Assembly (NCBI GenBank): GCA_030684395.1
Contig: JAUXTT010000032.1
Span: 44,876 to 108,875 of the forward strand
Reading direction: 5' to 3'
DNA: 64,000 bases
Source: Bacteroidota bacterium
GTDB taxonomy: Bacteria; Bacteroidota; Bacteroidia; B-17B0; Aurantibacillaceae
This document shows positions 53,205 to 62,093 of this stretch, one piece after another (the stretch's first letter is position 1; each line of letters starts with the position of its first letter). The notes below the pieces were generated by a model. The model saw only the letters and a program-made list of their open reading frames with translations. It ran no database searches and was not told the DNA's origin. The translations under genes were made by a program, and so were the position numbers.

Positions 53205-55265
53205 GTGAAATCTTTTGCCCGCATAGCTTATATTACGACTTTAACTTTAGTTTCATTTATCATAAAAGCTCAATCAACTATTGATAGTCTTAAAAAAGAG
53301 CTGGCAAATGCTAAACACGATTCTTCAAAAGTTAAAATCTGCAATCAACTTTTTAATAATTTAAGAGAGTCGGATTCTAAAGAAGCTATAAGTTATGGCA
53401 AACAGGGGCTTCTGTTGGCTGAGAAATTAAAGGACAAAAAATCTATTTCCAGGTTAGCACACAATTTAGGAACCCTTTTTTATTTGAAAGCTGAATACCC
53501 CGTGGCTTTGGGTTATTATTTAAAAGCATTGGATATCAGAGAAGAACTCAAAGATTCGGTTAACATGGCTAAAAGTTTTAACAACATTGGCATCCTGTAT
53601 TACGAAGAAGGGAACCTGAAAGAAGCACTGGAGTTTCACAATAAATCAATTATTATAAAAGAGAAGTTGAACGATCAGTTAGGCTTAGCTTCCAGTTATG
53701 GTAATATTGGGAATGTTTATTTTAAATTGGCTAAACAAGGATCAAGCGATTCTATTTTTACCAAAAGTTTAAACTGTCATGTAAAAGCCCAATACATACA
53801 GGAACAAATTGCCAAAGCTGATTCTGCCAACATTCATAACCTGATTGGTTTATCTGCAACATATAATAATATGGGAAATATTATGTTCGAAAAATCAATG
53901 CTTACCCACAATAAGGATTTTTTATCGAGAGCGGTGGATTACCATTTTCAGGCACTGGAAATTCAGTTAAAAATAGATGATACCAGAGGAATTTCTCATA
54001 GCTACATAAACATTGCAGGCATAAAAGACAGGTTAGGAAAAACGGAAGAAGCTATTAGAGATTATGAACTCGCCCTTAAATATGCTACCAGTGCTGATAT
54101 GCGGGAGGCCGAAAAATCATGTTATGAAGGTTTATCAAATACATACGAGCGTGCCGGGGATTATAAAAACGGATTAAAGTATTTCAAGCTGTTTAATGAT
54201 ATAAAAGACAGTATTCTTGATATTGCAAAATCGGAACAGTTAACCGAAATGCAAACCAAGTACGAGGCTGATAAACAAGCCAAGGCAATTGAATTACTTA
54301 ACAAGAATAAATCACTGGCAGAGAATGAAGCTAAACGACAAAAACTACTTATCAATACCATTATTATTGTTTTAATCCTTGTTGTAACCCTCATCGTTAT
54401 ACTTTATAACAGGTACCGGTTTAAATCGAAGTCAGAAAAAAAGCTGCAAGATCAAAACGACATTATTGGCTTAAAAAACAAAGAGATCACCGATAGTATA
54501 AAATATGCCAAACGCATTCAGGAAGCTATCCTTCCTCCGGCAGCATATATACAAACACTTTTGCCGCACCATTTTATTTATTACAGGCCAAAAGACATAG
54601 TAAGTGGCGATTTTTACTGGTTAGATGCTATTGGTGACAAAATATATGTTGCAGCTGTAGATTGCACGGGTCATGGAGTTCCGGGGGCCTTTATAAGTAT
54701 TGTTGGGTTTAATTTATTAAAACATGCTATTCATGAACACGGCAAAACCAAACCTTCGGAAATTTTGGATCAGGTAAATAATGATTTGTCAGCTTCGTTA
54801 AGACAGTCCTTTACCGAATCGAATGTAAAAGATGGCATGGATCTTTCTCTTTGTTGTATTGACTTAAAGAATATGTGTATTGAGTATGCCGGCGCCAACA
54901 ATGCCATTTACATCATCTCTCAGGATTTGGATGAGATCACTGATCCAAAAAAACTGTTCAAAGAAATTAAAGCGGATAAACAACCTATAGGAACTTTTGA
55001 AAGTCAATACCTGAAGCCTTTTACCAATAATGTGATACCAATAAAAAAAGGTGATACCATTTACATGTTCACTGATGGTTATGCCGACCAGTTTGGCGGT
55101 CCGCTCGGAAAAAAATTCAAGTACAAACAGTTTGAAGAACTCCTTCTTGAGATTCATAAAACACCTACGGATGCTCAAAAAGATTTGCTGGCAAGAACTC
55201 ACGAAAACTGGCGGGGAGTTAACGAGCAGGTCGATGATATTTTGGTTGTTGGTATCAGGATCTAA
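53205..55265 (+). CDS. TPR-repeat membrane protein with SpoIIE/PP2C phosphatase domain
   Basis: The protein has 686 residues using the GTG at 53205; a TTG two codons earlier is also possible. A signal peptide (MKSFARIAYITTLTLVSF, cleavage near IKAQS) is followed by TPR units (about 55-325: FNNIGILYYEEGNLKEAL, TYNNMGNIMFEKS), a coiled coil, one membrane helix (about 383-404, TIIIVLILVVTLIVILY) and the SpoIIE domain (about 450-686): PKDIVSGDFYW, VDCTGHGVPGAFIS, KDGMDLSLC, FTDGYADQFGG and QVDDILVVG. It is a paralogue of the genes at the left edge and at 31522. It converges with and overlaps the next gene by 11 bp. Confidence 0.92.
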   Translation: MKSFARIAYITTLTLVSFIIKAQSTIDSLKKELANAKHDSSKVKICNQLFNNLRESDSKEAISYGKQGLLLAEKLKDKKSISRLAHNLGTLFYLKAEYPVALGYYLKALDIREELKDSVNMAKSFNNIGILYYEEGNLKEALEFHNKSIIIKEKLNDQLGLASSYGNIGNVYFKLAKQGSSDSIFTKSLNCHVKAQYIQEQIAKADSANIHNLIGLSATYNNMGNIMFEKSMLTHNKDFLSRAVDYHFQALEIQLKIDDTRGISHSYINIAGIKDRLGKTEEAIRDYELALKYATSADMREAEKSCYEGLSNTYERAGDYKNGLKYFKLFNDIKDSILDIAKSEQLTEMQTKYEADKQAKAIELLNKNKSLAENEAKRQKLLINTIIIVLILVVTLIVILYNRYRFKSKSEKKLQDQNDIIGLKNKEITDSIKYAKRIQEAILPPAAYIQTLLPHHFIYYRPKDIVSGDFYWLDAIGDKIYVAAVDCTGHGVPGAFISIVGFNLLKHAIHEHGKTKPSEILDQVNNDLSASLRQSFTESNVKDGMDLSLCCIDLKNMCIEYAGANNAIYIISQDLDEITDPKKLFKEIKADKQPIGTFESQYLKPFTNNVIPIKKGDTIYMFTDGYADQFGGPLGKKFKYKQFEELLLEIHKTPTDAQKDLLARTHENWRGVNEQVDDILVVGIRI

Positions 55266-55746
55266 GTTTGCTGTCCCTTTTATTTTCGGAGATAAACTTT
55301 TCCAGGTTATGTTTGGCTGTAGCCCGAACTTTATTTTTCAAAAAATTAGTCCTGCCCAATAAACGCCCCTTAAAACCTAAAGCTTGGTTTGCCCAGGCAG
55401 GGAAATTAAAGGAGTCGGTATGTTTTATGATTTTGCCATTTTCAAATTCAAATGTTGCTTTGATCCTGTTTACCACTTTGTTTCCTGAAGCAGAAAAAGT
55501 GTAAGAAGCCAACCATTCTGCACTTCCTTTGAGACCATCTGCCTGTACATTTTTAAATTCCAGCTTCAGGTCTTTTCCCCGCTTTATGAGCATTTCCCAC
55601 ATTGCTCTTACTTCTTCCGCATTGAGATCAACAAACACTTCATCAGAAAACTTTGCTGCATCTGAATAACAAGCCTGCATAGTTTTATAATCTTTGTTTT
55701 GAAAAGCGGTGTAAAATGCTTGTATTACCTGTTTGTTATCTTGCAT
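55255..55746 (-). CDS. SnoaL-like/NTF2-like family protein
   Basis: The protein has 163 residues. The N-terminal NKQVIQAFYTAFQNKDYKTM, CYSDAAKFSDEVF, the middle LKLEFKNVQADG and AEWLASYTFSASGNKVV, and FENGKIIKHTDSFNF form the NTF2-like cone. The C-terminal 45 residues (WANQALGFKGRLLG and onward) match the tail commonly seen in these nuclear-transport-factor-2-like proteins. Some members are isomerases or dehydratases, but no catalytic set can be claimed. It precedes a GNAT gene on a separate reading frame with a 4-bp gap. Confidence 0.8.
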   Translation of the reverse strand: MQDNKQVIQAFYTAFQNKDYKTMQACYSDAAKFSDEVFVDLNAEEVRAMWEMLIKRGKDLKLEFKNVQADGLKGSAEWLASYTFSASGNKVVNRIKATFEFENGKIIKHTDSFNFPAWANQALGFKGRLLGRTNFLKNKVRATAKHNLEKFISENKRDSKLRS

Positions 55747-55750
55747 AATT

Positions 55751-56311
55751 TTATTTGATCTTGTTGGCTTCGTATTCTCTTCTTAATAATGAAAAAACAA
55801 CGGAGTCTTCCATTTTGCTATTTTTAAAATAATGTTCACGTAAAGTGCCTTCTTTTGTAAAGCCAAAACCCTTCATCAGTTTTAAAGAAGGTTCATTCTC
55901 AGGCTCTACAAATGCTTCTATGCGGTGCAGGTTCATTTTATCAAAGCCGTGATCAATAACATACCTCAAAGTTTCTTTCATATAACCCTTTCCTTTGTGT
56001 TCATCGCTGTTCAGCATATAACCTATTTCTGCCCTATTGTGCGTTATATACCAGGTATGATAACCGCACCAGCCAATCGTTTCATTATTTTGTTTTTCAG
56101 CAATGAAAAAGAATTTAAAGGATTTATTAAATGTGGTTAAACCTTTTTCAAAACGATTCTTTTCTTCCTTCAGTTGTTCCTCTGTTGTAAATCCGAAAAA
56201 AGCTTTTATTTGCTCGTCTGAATTCGAATTAAAAAGTTGAGCATAACCTTCAGGGTTCAGCTCCCGCAAAAGTAAACGTTCTGTTTCTATGATATTGTAT
56301 TTAGTTGCCAT
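55751..56311 (-). CDS. GNAT-family N-acetyltransferase (RimJ/RimL-like)
   Basis: The protein has 186 residues. The start TERLLLRELNPEGYAQLF, the acetyl-CoA-binding region EIGYMLNSDEHKGKGYMKET and the end NLHRIEAFVEPENEPSLKLM, GFTKEGTLREHYF are the standard RimJ/RimL-type marks. It transfers an acetyl group to an amine on a protein or small molecule. Its first codons overlap the upstream secreted protein gene by 11 bp. Confidence 0.9.
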   Translation of the reverse strand: MATKYNIIETERLLLRELNPEGYAQLFNSNSDEQIKAFFGFTTEEQLKEEKNRFEKGLTTFNKSFKFFFIAEKQNNETIGWCGYHTWYITHNRAEIGYMLNSDEHKGKGYMKETLRYVIDHGFDKMNLHRIEAFVEPENEPSLKLMKGFGFTKEGTLREHYFKNSKMEDSVVFSLLRREYEANKIK

Positions 56312-56912
56312 CTCCTATTATTTCATACTTTTCCGGTTGATCCCAGCTATGGTCGTAATGTTTATGTCCGGCATCATAAATACTACCACTTCCCTTTTTA
56401 ATTTTGTAGAAAGAAAAAGTGGACCAGCCGGAAACTTCCACGTAGTAATGATCAGCTCTTTCGGTAATCTCCATGTTTTCGCCATAATCCAGTTTTCTAT
56501 CAGGAATATCTCCTATTTCATTTTCTTTGTTTATGCTGTCAAAAACAAAATCAATTTTTTTCTTCATTTTATCAGTAACCTTATAATATTTTGGCTCGTC
56601 ACAATCTCCTTTTACCATCCTTGTGCTACCCGAACCAACCAACGAAATATAAAATGATTGGTAAAAACATGCTTTTTTATCAATGAAAAGAACAGAAACG
56701 TCAAAGCATACCATTAAATTCGAAGTATCAGCCTTCACAATAATTCGGTCGTAAGTGGAAAGATCGAAACCCGGATTATCAATTTCCTTAACTGCTAATT
56801 TGATCAATGAATCGCGGCCCAGTTTTTTTAAAGAATCGATCTTTGATTTGTTTTGTGCAAACATCAACTGCGATGTAAGAAGGAAGAAAAGTATGTAAAT
56901 AAAGAGTTTCAT
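56301..56912 (-). CDS. Hypothetical secreted protein, tandem paralogue 2
   Basis: The protein has 203 residues from the ATG at 56912. A signal peptide (MKLFIYILFFLLTSQ, cleavage near FAQNK) is followed by KIDSLKKLGRDSLIKLAVKE, YDRIIVKADTSNL, YISLVGSGSTRM, KKKIDFVFDSINKENEIGDI and WSTFSFYKIKKGSGSIYDAG. About half of the residues are identical to those of the protein encoded just upstream at 56943. No family was recognised. The two genes are 30 bp apart on the same strand. Confidence 0.75.
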   Translation of the reverse strand: MKLFIYILFFLLTSQLMFAQNKSKIDSLKKLGRDSLIKLAVKEIDNPGFDLSTYDRIIVKADTSNLMVCFDVSVLFIDKKACFYQSFYISLVGSGSTRMVKGDCDEPKYYKVTDKMKKKIDFVFDSINKENEIGDIPDRKLDYGENMEITERADHYYVEVSGWSTFSFYKIKKGSGSIYDAGHKHYDHSWDQPEKYEIIGDGN

Positions 56913-56942
56913 TAAACGTATTTTATAGTAAAACAAATGTAC

Positions 56943-57545
56943 TTATTTAATTATTTCATAGCGTGGCTTGTCTTCCCTGCTTCGTGCGTAATGTTTGTGA
57001 CCAGCGTCATAGATTTTTCCAGTGCCTTTCTGTATTTTGTAATGCGAGAAGGTTGACCAGGATCTGAATTCGACATAGTAATAGCCGACCTTTTCAGTGA
57101 TCTCCATATCTTCGTCATTACGTAATTTTTTATCAGGAATATCTCCGATCTCATTTTTCTTATTAATGGATTCAAATATAAAATCGATCTTCCTTTTTTG
57201 CTTAGCACTTGGTTTGTAAAACTTAGGTTCGTCGCAAAATCCTGTTATACTCATTCCGTTTCCACTTCCAACCAATGCCACAGAGATAGCATCATAATAA
57301 CACTTTTTGCCGCCCTTGAACTTCACCGGCAAATCAAAGTCCACCACCAATTCAGAGCTATCCGCTTTTACTATAATTCTATCATAAGCTGCAGGATCAA
57401 AGTCCTGTTCATTCAGTTTTTTAATGGCAAGTTTAATGAGAGAGTCGCGACCGAGTTTTTTCAACGAATCTACTTTGGCTTTGTTTTGGGCAAAAGAAAA
57501 CTGAGCAAGCAGGCTTACAAAAAAGAATACAAATAAAGCTCTCAT
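56943..57545 (-). CDS. Hypothetical secreted protein, tandem paralogue 1
   Basis: The protein has 200 residues. A signal peptide (MRALFVFFFVSLLAQF, cleavage near FAQNK) is followed by the same ordered blocks as its neighbour (VDSLKKLGRDSLIKLAIKKL, YDRIIVKADSSEL, VALVGSGNGMS, KRKIDFIFESINKKNEIGDI, WSTFSHYKIQKGTGKIYDAG). It is clearly the product of a tandem duplication. Function unknown. Differences cluster in the second quarter of the protein. Confidence 0.75.
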   Translation of the reverse strand: MRALFVFFFVSLLAQFSFAQNKAKVDSLKKLGRDSLIKLAIKKLNEQDFDPAAYDRIIVKADSSELVVDFDLPVKFKGGKKCYYDAISVALVGSGNGMSITGFCDEPKFYKPSAKQKRKIDFIFESINKKNEIGDIPDKKLRNDEDMEITEKVGYYYVEFRSWSTFSHYKIQKGTGKIYDAGHKHYARSREDKPRYEIIK

Positions 57546-57612
57546 GACAATTTAGTGTATTGATCAATGACTATCACAAATGTACGCCTTCTTTTTAGCT
57601 TTTAAAATACAC

Positions 57613-57647
57613 AAAAAAAGTGCCCTTCCAAATGTTCGGAAGGGCAC
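57613..57647 (-). terminator. Strong Rho-independent terminator after trigger factor
   Basis: GTGCCCTTCC (57620-57629) pairs perfectly with GGAAGGGCAC (57638-57647), followed on the minus strand by seven T. It is 23 bp after the tig stop. Confidence 0.9.
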
Positions 57648-57669
57648 TTCAATTTATAATTTCAAAGAA

Positions 57670-59013
57670 TTAATCTTTGATATCAAAGAATTCGTTATAA
57701 CTCACTTCTTTGTTATTCAATTTGAATTTCTCTTTGAATAAAGTAAGCATTTTAGAAGCATACAAATTATCATAGATCTTTTGTACTTCGCTTTCTTTAG
57801 TTAAAATGGTTTTTACCAATTTCTCTACTTCCTCATCAGTAGCTGTTTGTCCATAACGGGCATACTGGCTGCGGATAAAGTTCTTAGCTTCGTTGGTAGC
57901 TTCCTCAGGGCTTACCTGAAGGCTGTTATCTTTTATAATTTTGTTCTCGATCAGTTTCCACTGCATTGCTTTTGCATAAGAGTCAAATTCAGTATTGATT
58001 TGCTCCATTGTTAACGGCTTTTCGTTTACAGCCATTAACCAACGCTTTAAGAAATCTTCCGGTAAACGTGGGCTTGCAGTTTCAACTAATTTCTTCTCAA
58101 CATCAGCCATAAAACGACGGTCCTGATCCTGAGTAAACATCATTGCAAGCTCTTCGCTGATCTTTGTTCTGAATTCTTCTTCGCTGTTTACTTTTCCTGC
58201 ACCATACAATTTATCGAACAATTCCTGATTCAATTCAGCATCTTCCATACGAGCTATGTTTTTTACAGTAATCTGTAAATTCGCTTCGAAAGATTCAGCA
58301 ACTTCTTTATCGATACCCAAACCAATACTCAGGTCAATTGCAGTTTCGTACAGTTCTTTTGAGCTAAGTACAAGTTTATCGTCTTTTTTAAGACCAACTA
58401 ATTTTGCTTTTACCTTATCATTTTTAATTCTGTCGATTCCAATGCTGGTAGATTTGAAAACACCACCTGCTTTAATAGAACCATCGGCTTCTAACTCGTT
58501 AATATCAACATACAATACATCATTGTCGGCAGACACCTCAGGGTTTGAAGGTTTACCGTAATTTCTTTTTACATCCTTAAGGTATTTTTCGATAAGGTCG
58601 TTATCTACTTTTACTAAGTGGTAATCAAATGTCATCTTATCAGATACTTCCACATTCAACACCGGTGCTAAGCCTAAATCGTAATCGAAAGAAAATTCTT
58701 TTTGAGCATCCCAGTCAATAGCTTCTTCCTTAGTTTTAGGAAGTGGGTTCCCAAGTATCTCTATTTTATTTTCGTTGATATAATGATAGATAGAATCGTT
58801 TAACAGTTTATTGATTTCGTCAACCAATACTGATTTTCCGTACATCTTTTTGATCATTCCTGTTGGAACTTTTCCCGGACGGAAACCCGGCATAGAAGCC
58901 TGACGTTGAACTTTTTTTAATGCACTTTCAACTTTCTCCTGATAGTCTTCTGTACCAACTTTAATGGTAACCACTGCATTTAAGTCGTCGATCTGTTGTT
59001 TTGTAATATTCAT
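57670..59013 (-). CDS. tig: Trigger factor
   Basis: This 447-residue ribosome-associated chaperone has the ribosome-binding signature GFRPGKVP at about 42-49 in SMPGFRPGKVPTGMIKKMYG. The middle (about 150-245) is the PPIase-like region, diverged and probably without strong prolyl isomerase activity, as in other Bacteroidota. The rest is the helical substrate-binding arms (about 250-447). It is a single-gene unit between two terminators. Confidence 0.93.
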   Translation of the reverse strand: MNITKQQIDDLNAVVTIKVGTEDYQEKVESALKKVQRQASMPGFRPGKVPTGMIKKMYGKSVLVDEINKLLNDSIYHYINENKIEILGNPLPKTKEEAIDWDAQKEFSFDYDLGLAPVLNVEVSDKMTFDYHLVKVDNDLIEKYLKDVKRNYGKPSNPEVSADNDVLYVDINELEADGSIKAGGVFKSTSIGIDRIKNDKVKAKLVGLKKDDKLVLSSKELYETAIDLSIGLGIDKEVAESFEANLQITVKNIARMEDAELNQELFDKLYGAGKVNSEEEFRTKISEELAMMFTQDQDRRFMADVEKKLVETASPRLPEDFLKRWLMAVNEKPLTMEQINTEFDSYAKAMQWKLIENKIIKDNSLQVSPEEATNEAKNFIRSQYARYGQTATDEEVEKLVKTILTKESEVQKIYDNLYASKMLTLFKEKFKLNNKEVSYNEFFDIKD

Positions 59014-59044
59014 TTTTCGCTAATTTTATAAATCTACTAAAAAC

Positions 59045-59075
59045 AAAAAAGGCTAAAATTAATTAGCCTTTTTTT
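59045..59075 (-). terminator. Rho-independent terminator after the tRNA gene
   Basis: AAAAAAGGCTAA pairs with TTAGCCTTTTTT. It ends in a T-run on either strand, so it can end the minus-strand tRNA transcript and insulates tig. Confidence 0.75.
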
Positions 59076-59092
59076 GTGCGGATGAAGGGACT
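59076..59092 (-). repeat. Partial duplication of the tRNA-Leu 3' end
   Basis: GTGCGGATGAAGGGACT is identical to 59180-59196, the 3' end of the tRNA gene (acceptor and T-arm side). It lies 104 bp beyond it. Such tRNA 3' ends are classic integration sites, so this may be an att remnant. Confidence 0.55.
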
Positions 59093-59180
59093 TCCCTCGA
59101 CAAGCTAAGGATAAACTTCTCGCCCCAATCTACTCTTAAAAGAACTCAACACTTAAGTTCAAGTGCTCTTCTTTTTTCTG

Positions 59181-59260
59181 TGCGGATGAAGGGACTCGAA
59201 CCCCCACGCTTGCGCACCAGATCCTAAGTCTGGCTCGGCTACCAATTACGACACATCCGC
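59181..59260 (-). tRNA. tRNA-Leu, anticodon UAG
   Basis: The acceptor stem is GCGGATG (5') and CATCCGC plus discriminator A (3'). The anticodon stem CCAGA/TCTGG encloses the loop CTTAGGA, giving anticodon TAG. The T-arm region GGGGGTTCGAGTCCCT is standard, and the variable arm is extended as in tRNA-Leu. CCA is not encoded. Confidence 0.93.
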
Positions 59261-59342
59261 ATTCCTCCCTTATAACGGGGCGACAAATATACAACTTTTT
59301 TATAAACTGTAAAAAAAATTATCAACAAGAATTTTTTGTGGG

Positions 59343-59468
59343 ATGGCACGCAGATGACGCTGATCTTATATGATAAACGCTGATTTTCTTATAGTTAGTT
59401 TATTTCACTTCTAAAAAGCAATATAATCTGTGCAAAATCAGCACAAATCTGTGTCATCTGCGTGCCAT
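59343..59468. repeat. GGCACGCAGATGAC-type interspersed palindrome
   Basis: ATGGCACGCAGATGAC (59343-59358) pairs perfectly with GTCATCTGCGTGCCAT (59453-59468), with further weak pairing inside. It fills the gap between the tRNA and kbl, and the kbl promoter must lie within or just after it. Confidence 0.9.
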
Positions 59469-59504
59469 TATCCCTATCTTTATCCCCAATAAAAACCACA
59501 AACT

Positions 59505-60710
59505 ATGTACGGCAGTTTTCAGCAACATCTTCAAAAAGAAATAGACGGAATTAAGGAAGCAGGAATATTTAAGAGAGAACGTATAATTACTACACCTCAG
59601 GGAGCAAGCGTAAAAGTTAGCACCGGAGAAGAGGTAATTATATTCTGTGCTAATAATTACCTGGGGCTTTCCTCCCACCCTAAAGTTATTGCAGGAGCTA
59701 AAAAAGCCCTGGATACTCATGGTTATGGAATGTCATCCGTACGTTTTATTTGCGGAACCCAGGATATTCATAAAGAACTGGAACAAAAGATCGCTACTTT
59801 TTTAGGGCAGGAAGACACTATTTTATATGCTGCTGCTTTTGACGCCAATGGTGGGGTTTTTGAACCTCTGTTTGGCGAAGAAGATGCTATTATTTCGGAT
59901 GAATTAAACCACGCTTCTATTATTGACGGGGTTCGTTTGTGTAAAGCACAACGTTACCGTTACAAAAATTGCGACATGGCAGATCTGGAAGAGCAATTGA
60001 AAAAAGCTCAGGCTCAGCGTTACCGTGTTATTGTTACGGATGGCGTTTTCAGTATGGATGGTTTTGTTGCTCCTTTGGATAAGATTTGTGACCTGGCAGA
60101 TAAATACAATGCTTTGGTAATGGTGGATGAAAGCCACGCCAGCGGATTTATTGGTAAAACAGGTCGCGGAACAATTGAATTAAAGAACGTAATGAACCGT
60201 GTGGATATTATTACAGGAACCCTTGGGAAAGCTTTAGGTGGCGCTATGGGTGGATTTACCACCGGAAAAAAAGAAGTAATTGAAATATTAAGACAACGTT
60301 CACGTCCGTATTTATTCTCCAATTCATTAGCTCCAAGTATTGTGGGAGCTTCTATAGCAGTGTTCGATATGTTAAGCGAAACAACAGAACTACGCGATCA
60401 ATTAGAATGGAACATCAATTACTTTAAAGCCGGAATGAAAAAGATCGGACTTGAGTTTAAAGAAGGTGATTCAGCAATTGTTCCCGTTATGTTATACGAT
60501 GCAAAACTATCACAAGTATTTGCCGACAAATTATTACAGGAAGGTATCTATGTAATTGGCTTCTTCTACCCTGTTGTACCAAAAGACAAAGCACGTATCC
60601 GTGTTCAGCTATCAGCAGCCCATACCAAAGAACATTTGGATAAAGCCATTGCCGCTTTTGAAAAAGTGGGTAAAGAGTTGGGTGTGATTAAGGCTGAGCA
60701 GAAGGTTTAG
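59505..60710 (+). CDS. kbl: Glycine C-acetyltransferase (2-amino-3-ketobutyrate CoA ligase)
   Basis: This 401-residue PLP enzyme of the alpha-oxoamine synthase family splits 2-amino-3-ketobutyrate with CoA into glycine and acetyl-CoA in threonine breakdown. The start [20 protein letters not shown], the segment [48 protein letters not shown] and [15 protein letters not shown] (PLP lysine near residue 241) are typical of Kbl rather than BioF, SPT or HemA. The partner threonine dehydrogenase is not in the window. Confidence 0.92.
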   Translation: MYGSFQQHLQKEIDGIKEAGIFKRERIITTPQGASVKVSTGEEVIIFCANNYLGLSSHPKVIAGAKKALDTHGYGMSSVRFICGTQDIHKELEQKIATFLGQEDTILYAAAFDANGGVFEPLFGEEDAIISDELNHASIIDGVRLCKAQRYRYKNCDMADLEEQLKKAQAQRYRVIVTDGVFSMDGFVAPLDKICDLADKYNALVMVDESHASGFIGKTGRGTIELKNVMNRVDIITGTLGKALGGAMGGFTTGKKEVIEILRQRSRPYLFSNSLAPSIVGASIAVFDMLSETTELRDQLEWNINYFKAGMKKIGLEFKEGDSAIVPVMLYDAKLSQVFADKLLQEGIYVIGFFYPVVPKDKARIRVQLSAAHTKEHLDKAIAAFEKVGKELGVIKAEQKV

Positions 60711-60737
60711 AAAAAGAAAAAAAGCTAAAGATCTTGT

Positions 60738-60773
60738 AAGGCGCATTTCTGAAATACGGAATGCGCCTTTTTT
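60738..60773 (+). terminator. Rho-independent terminator after kbl
   Basis: AAGGCGCATT (60738-60747) pairs with AATGCGCCTT (60760-60769), followed by four more T. It lies 28 bp after the kbl stop. Confidence 0.85.
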
Positions 60774-60866
60774 GAATAAATACTACAATGAGCTTATTGC
60801 TAAGAAACCTTAGACTTACTACATTTTATAGCTAAACGACAATACTTTTTGTAGTAATTTAGTTTT

Positions 60867-61988
60867 ATGAAAAACACTATACAACTTAGTTATGCCGAAC
60901 ATAGAAACGCAGCTTGTATTTTTTTGCGATTTTCGAAAGATGCTGAACTTATTTCTTTGATCAAAAAGATTGCAAATGCCAAATGGAGCCAAACGCACAG
61001 TTCGTGGTATGTTAGTAATACCGGAAGTATCTTAAATGCATTGAAACAAGAGTTGGAACCATTAGGGGTAATTTTAACCGAATCGGATAAACCTATTAGT
61101 ATTAATCCTGCTCAGAAAAAAAACGAAACCATACTACCTGAACTTGATGCTGATAAAGAACAAAAAATAATTCAGTTCAAGCAGTGGATGCGCAGTAAAC
61201 GGTACAGTGAAAGTACCATTGGAACTTATACCGATGCGTTGAGAATATTTTTACGATTTTATTCAGAGAAGCCGATTTCGGAGATCAGCAACAATGATAT
61301 TATCGTATTTAATAATGATTACATACTCGCTAAGAAATTATCTCCTTCGTTTCAGAATCAGGTTGTAAATGCAATTAAATTGTTTTTTAAGACTGTAGAG
61401 AATAAAAGCATAGATATGGCAAGTGTACATCGTCCTAAACGCGACAAATTATTACCGAACGTTTTGAGCAAAGAAGAGGTAAAATTGATTTTATCTGCTT
61501 CAGCCAACATAAAACACCGCGCCATGCTGAGTTTAATATATAGTTGCGGTCTTCGCTGTGGCGAGTTGTTACATTTAAAACCTGCCGATATTGATTCGAA
61601 ACGGGGCTTGGTGGTCATAAGAAGAGCTAAAGGCCGAAAAGATAGGGTTGTACCATTAAGCATAAAAGTTTTAGACTTATTGAGAGAGTATTATAAAACG
61701 GCACATCCTACTATTTGGCTTTTTGAAGGTCAGGTAAAAGGAAATAGTTATGATGAAAGGAGCTTACAAAATGTTCTTAAACAAAGTCTGGCAAAAGCAG
61801 GGATCACTAAGCCCGCTACTTTGCATTGGTTAAGACACAGTTATGCAACTCATTTACTTGAAAACGGAACCGACCTGCGATATATTCAGGAACTACTAGG
61901 ACATAGTCGTAGCACAACAACGGAAATTTATACGCATGTAAGCAACAAACAACTACAAAGAATAATTTCCCCATTTGATACTCTATAA
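60867..61988 (+). CDS. Tyrosine recombinase with IntI-like C-terminal region
   Basis: The protein has 373 residues. A 75-residue N-terminal extension (SYAEHRNAACIFLRFSKDAE, AKWSQTHSSWYVSN) precedes the SAM-like core-binding domain (about 98-190: QFKQWMRSKRYSESTIGTYT). The catalytic domain has R230 (SCGLRCGELL), K258 (KGRKDRVVPL), H320 and R323 (HWLRHSYATH), H346 (LLGHS) and nucleophile Y355 (EIYTHV). The C-terminal part (AGITKPATLHWLRHSYATHL, LLGHSRSTTTEIYTHV, ending SPFDTL) is strikingly like integron integrase IntI1 (which has the blocks AGITKPATPH and SPLDAL). The IntI-specific insert between K and H is mostly absent. Core-site-like DNA begins just after it. Confidence 0.85.
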   Translation: MKNTIQLSYAEHRNAACIFLRFSKDAELISLIKKIANAKWSQTHSSWYVSNTGSILNALKQELEPLGVILTESDKPISINPAQKKNETILPELDADKEQKIIQFKQWMRSKRYSESTIGTYTDALRIFLRFYSEKPISEISNNDIIVFNNDYILAKKLSPSFQNQVVNAIKLFFKTVENKSIDMASVHRPKRDKLLPNVLSKEEVKLILSASANIKHRAMLSLIYSCGLRCGELLHLKPADIDSKRGLVVIRRAKGRKDRVVPLSIKVLDLLREYYKTAHPTIWLFEGQVKGNSYDERSLQNVLKQSLAKAGITKPATLHWLRHSYATHLLENGTDLRYIQELLGHSRSTTTEIYTHVSNKQLQRIISPFDTL

Positions 61989-62010
61989 AATAAATAGTAC
62001 ATTTGAAATA

Positions 62011-62085
62011 CGCCACAAACATTCGGCAATCTTGCAAAAGGAGCAAGATAAGCGCAAGTTTATGGCGGGTATAAATAAGTTAGGC
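62011..62085 (+). other. attC/attI-like recombination site A
   Basis: The arms 62011-62035 and 62043-62067 form an imperfect palindrome with about 19 of 25 positions paired, the tip being ATCTTGC and GCAAGAT. It is followed by GTTAGGC (62079-62085), which fits the integron core GTTRRRY and resembles the end of attI1 (AAGTTAGGC). It stands between the recombinase stop and the first cassette-like ORF. Confidence 0.55.
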
Positions 62086-62093
62086 GTAATTAT

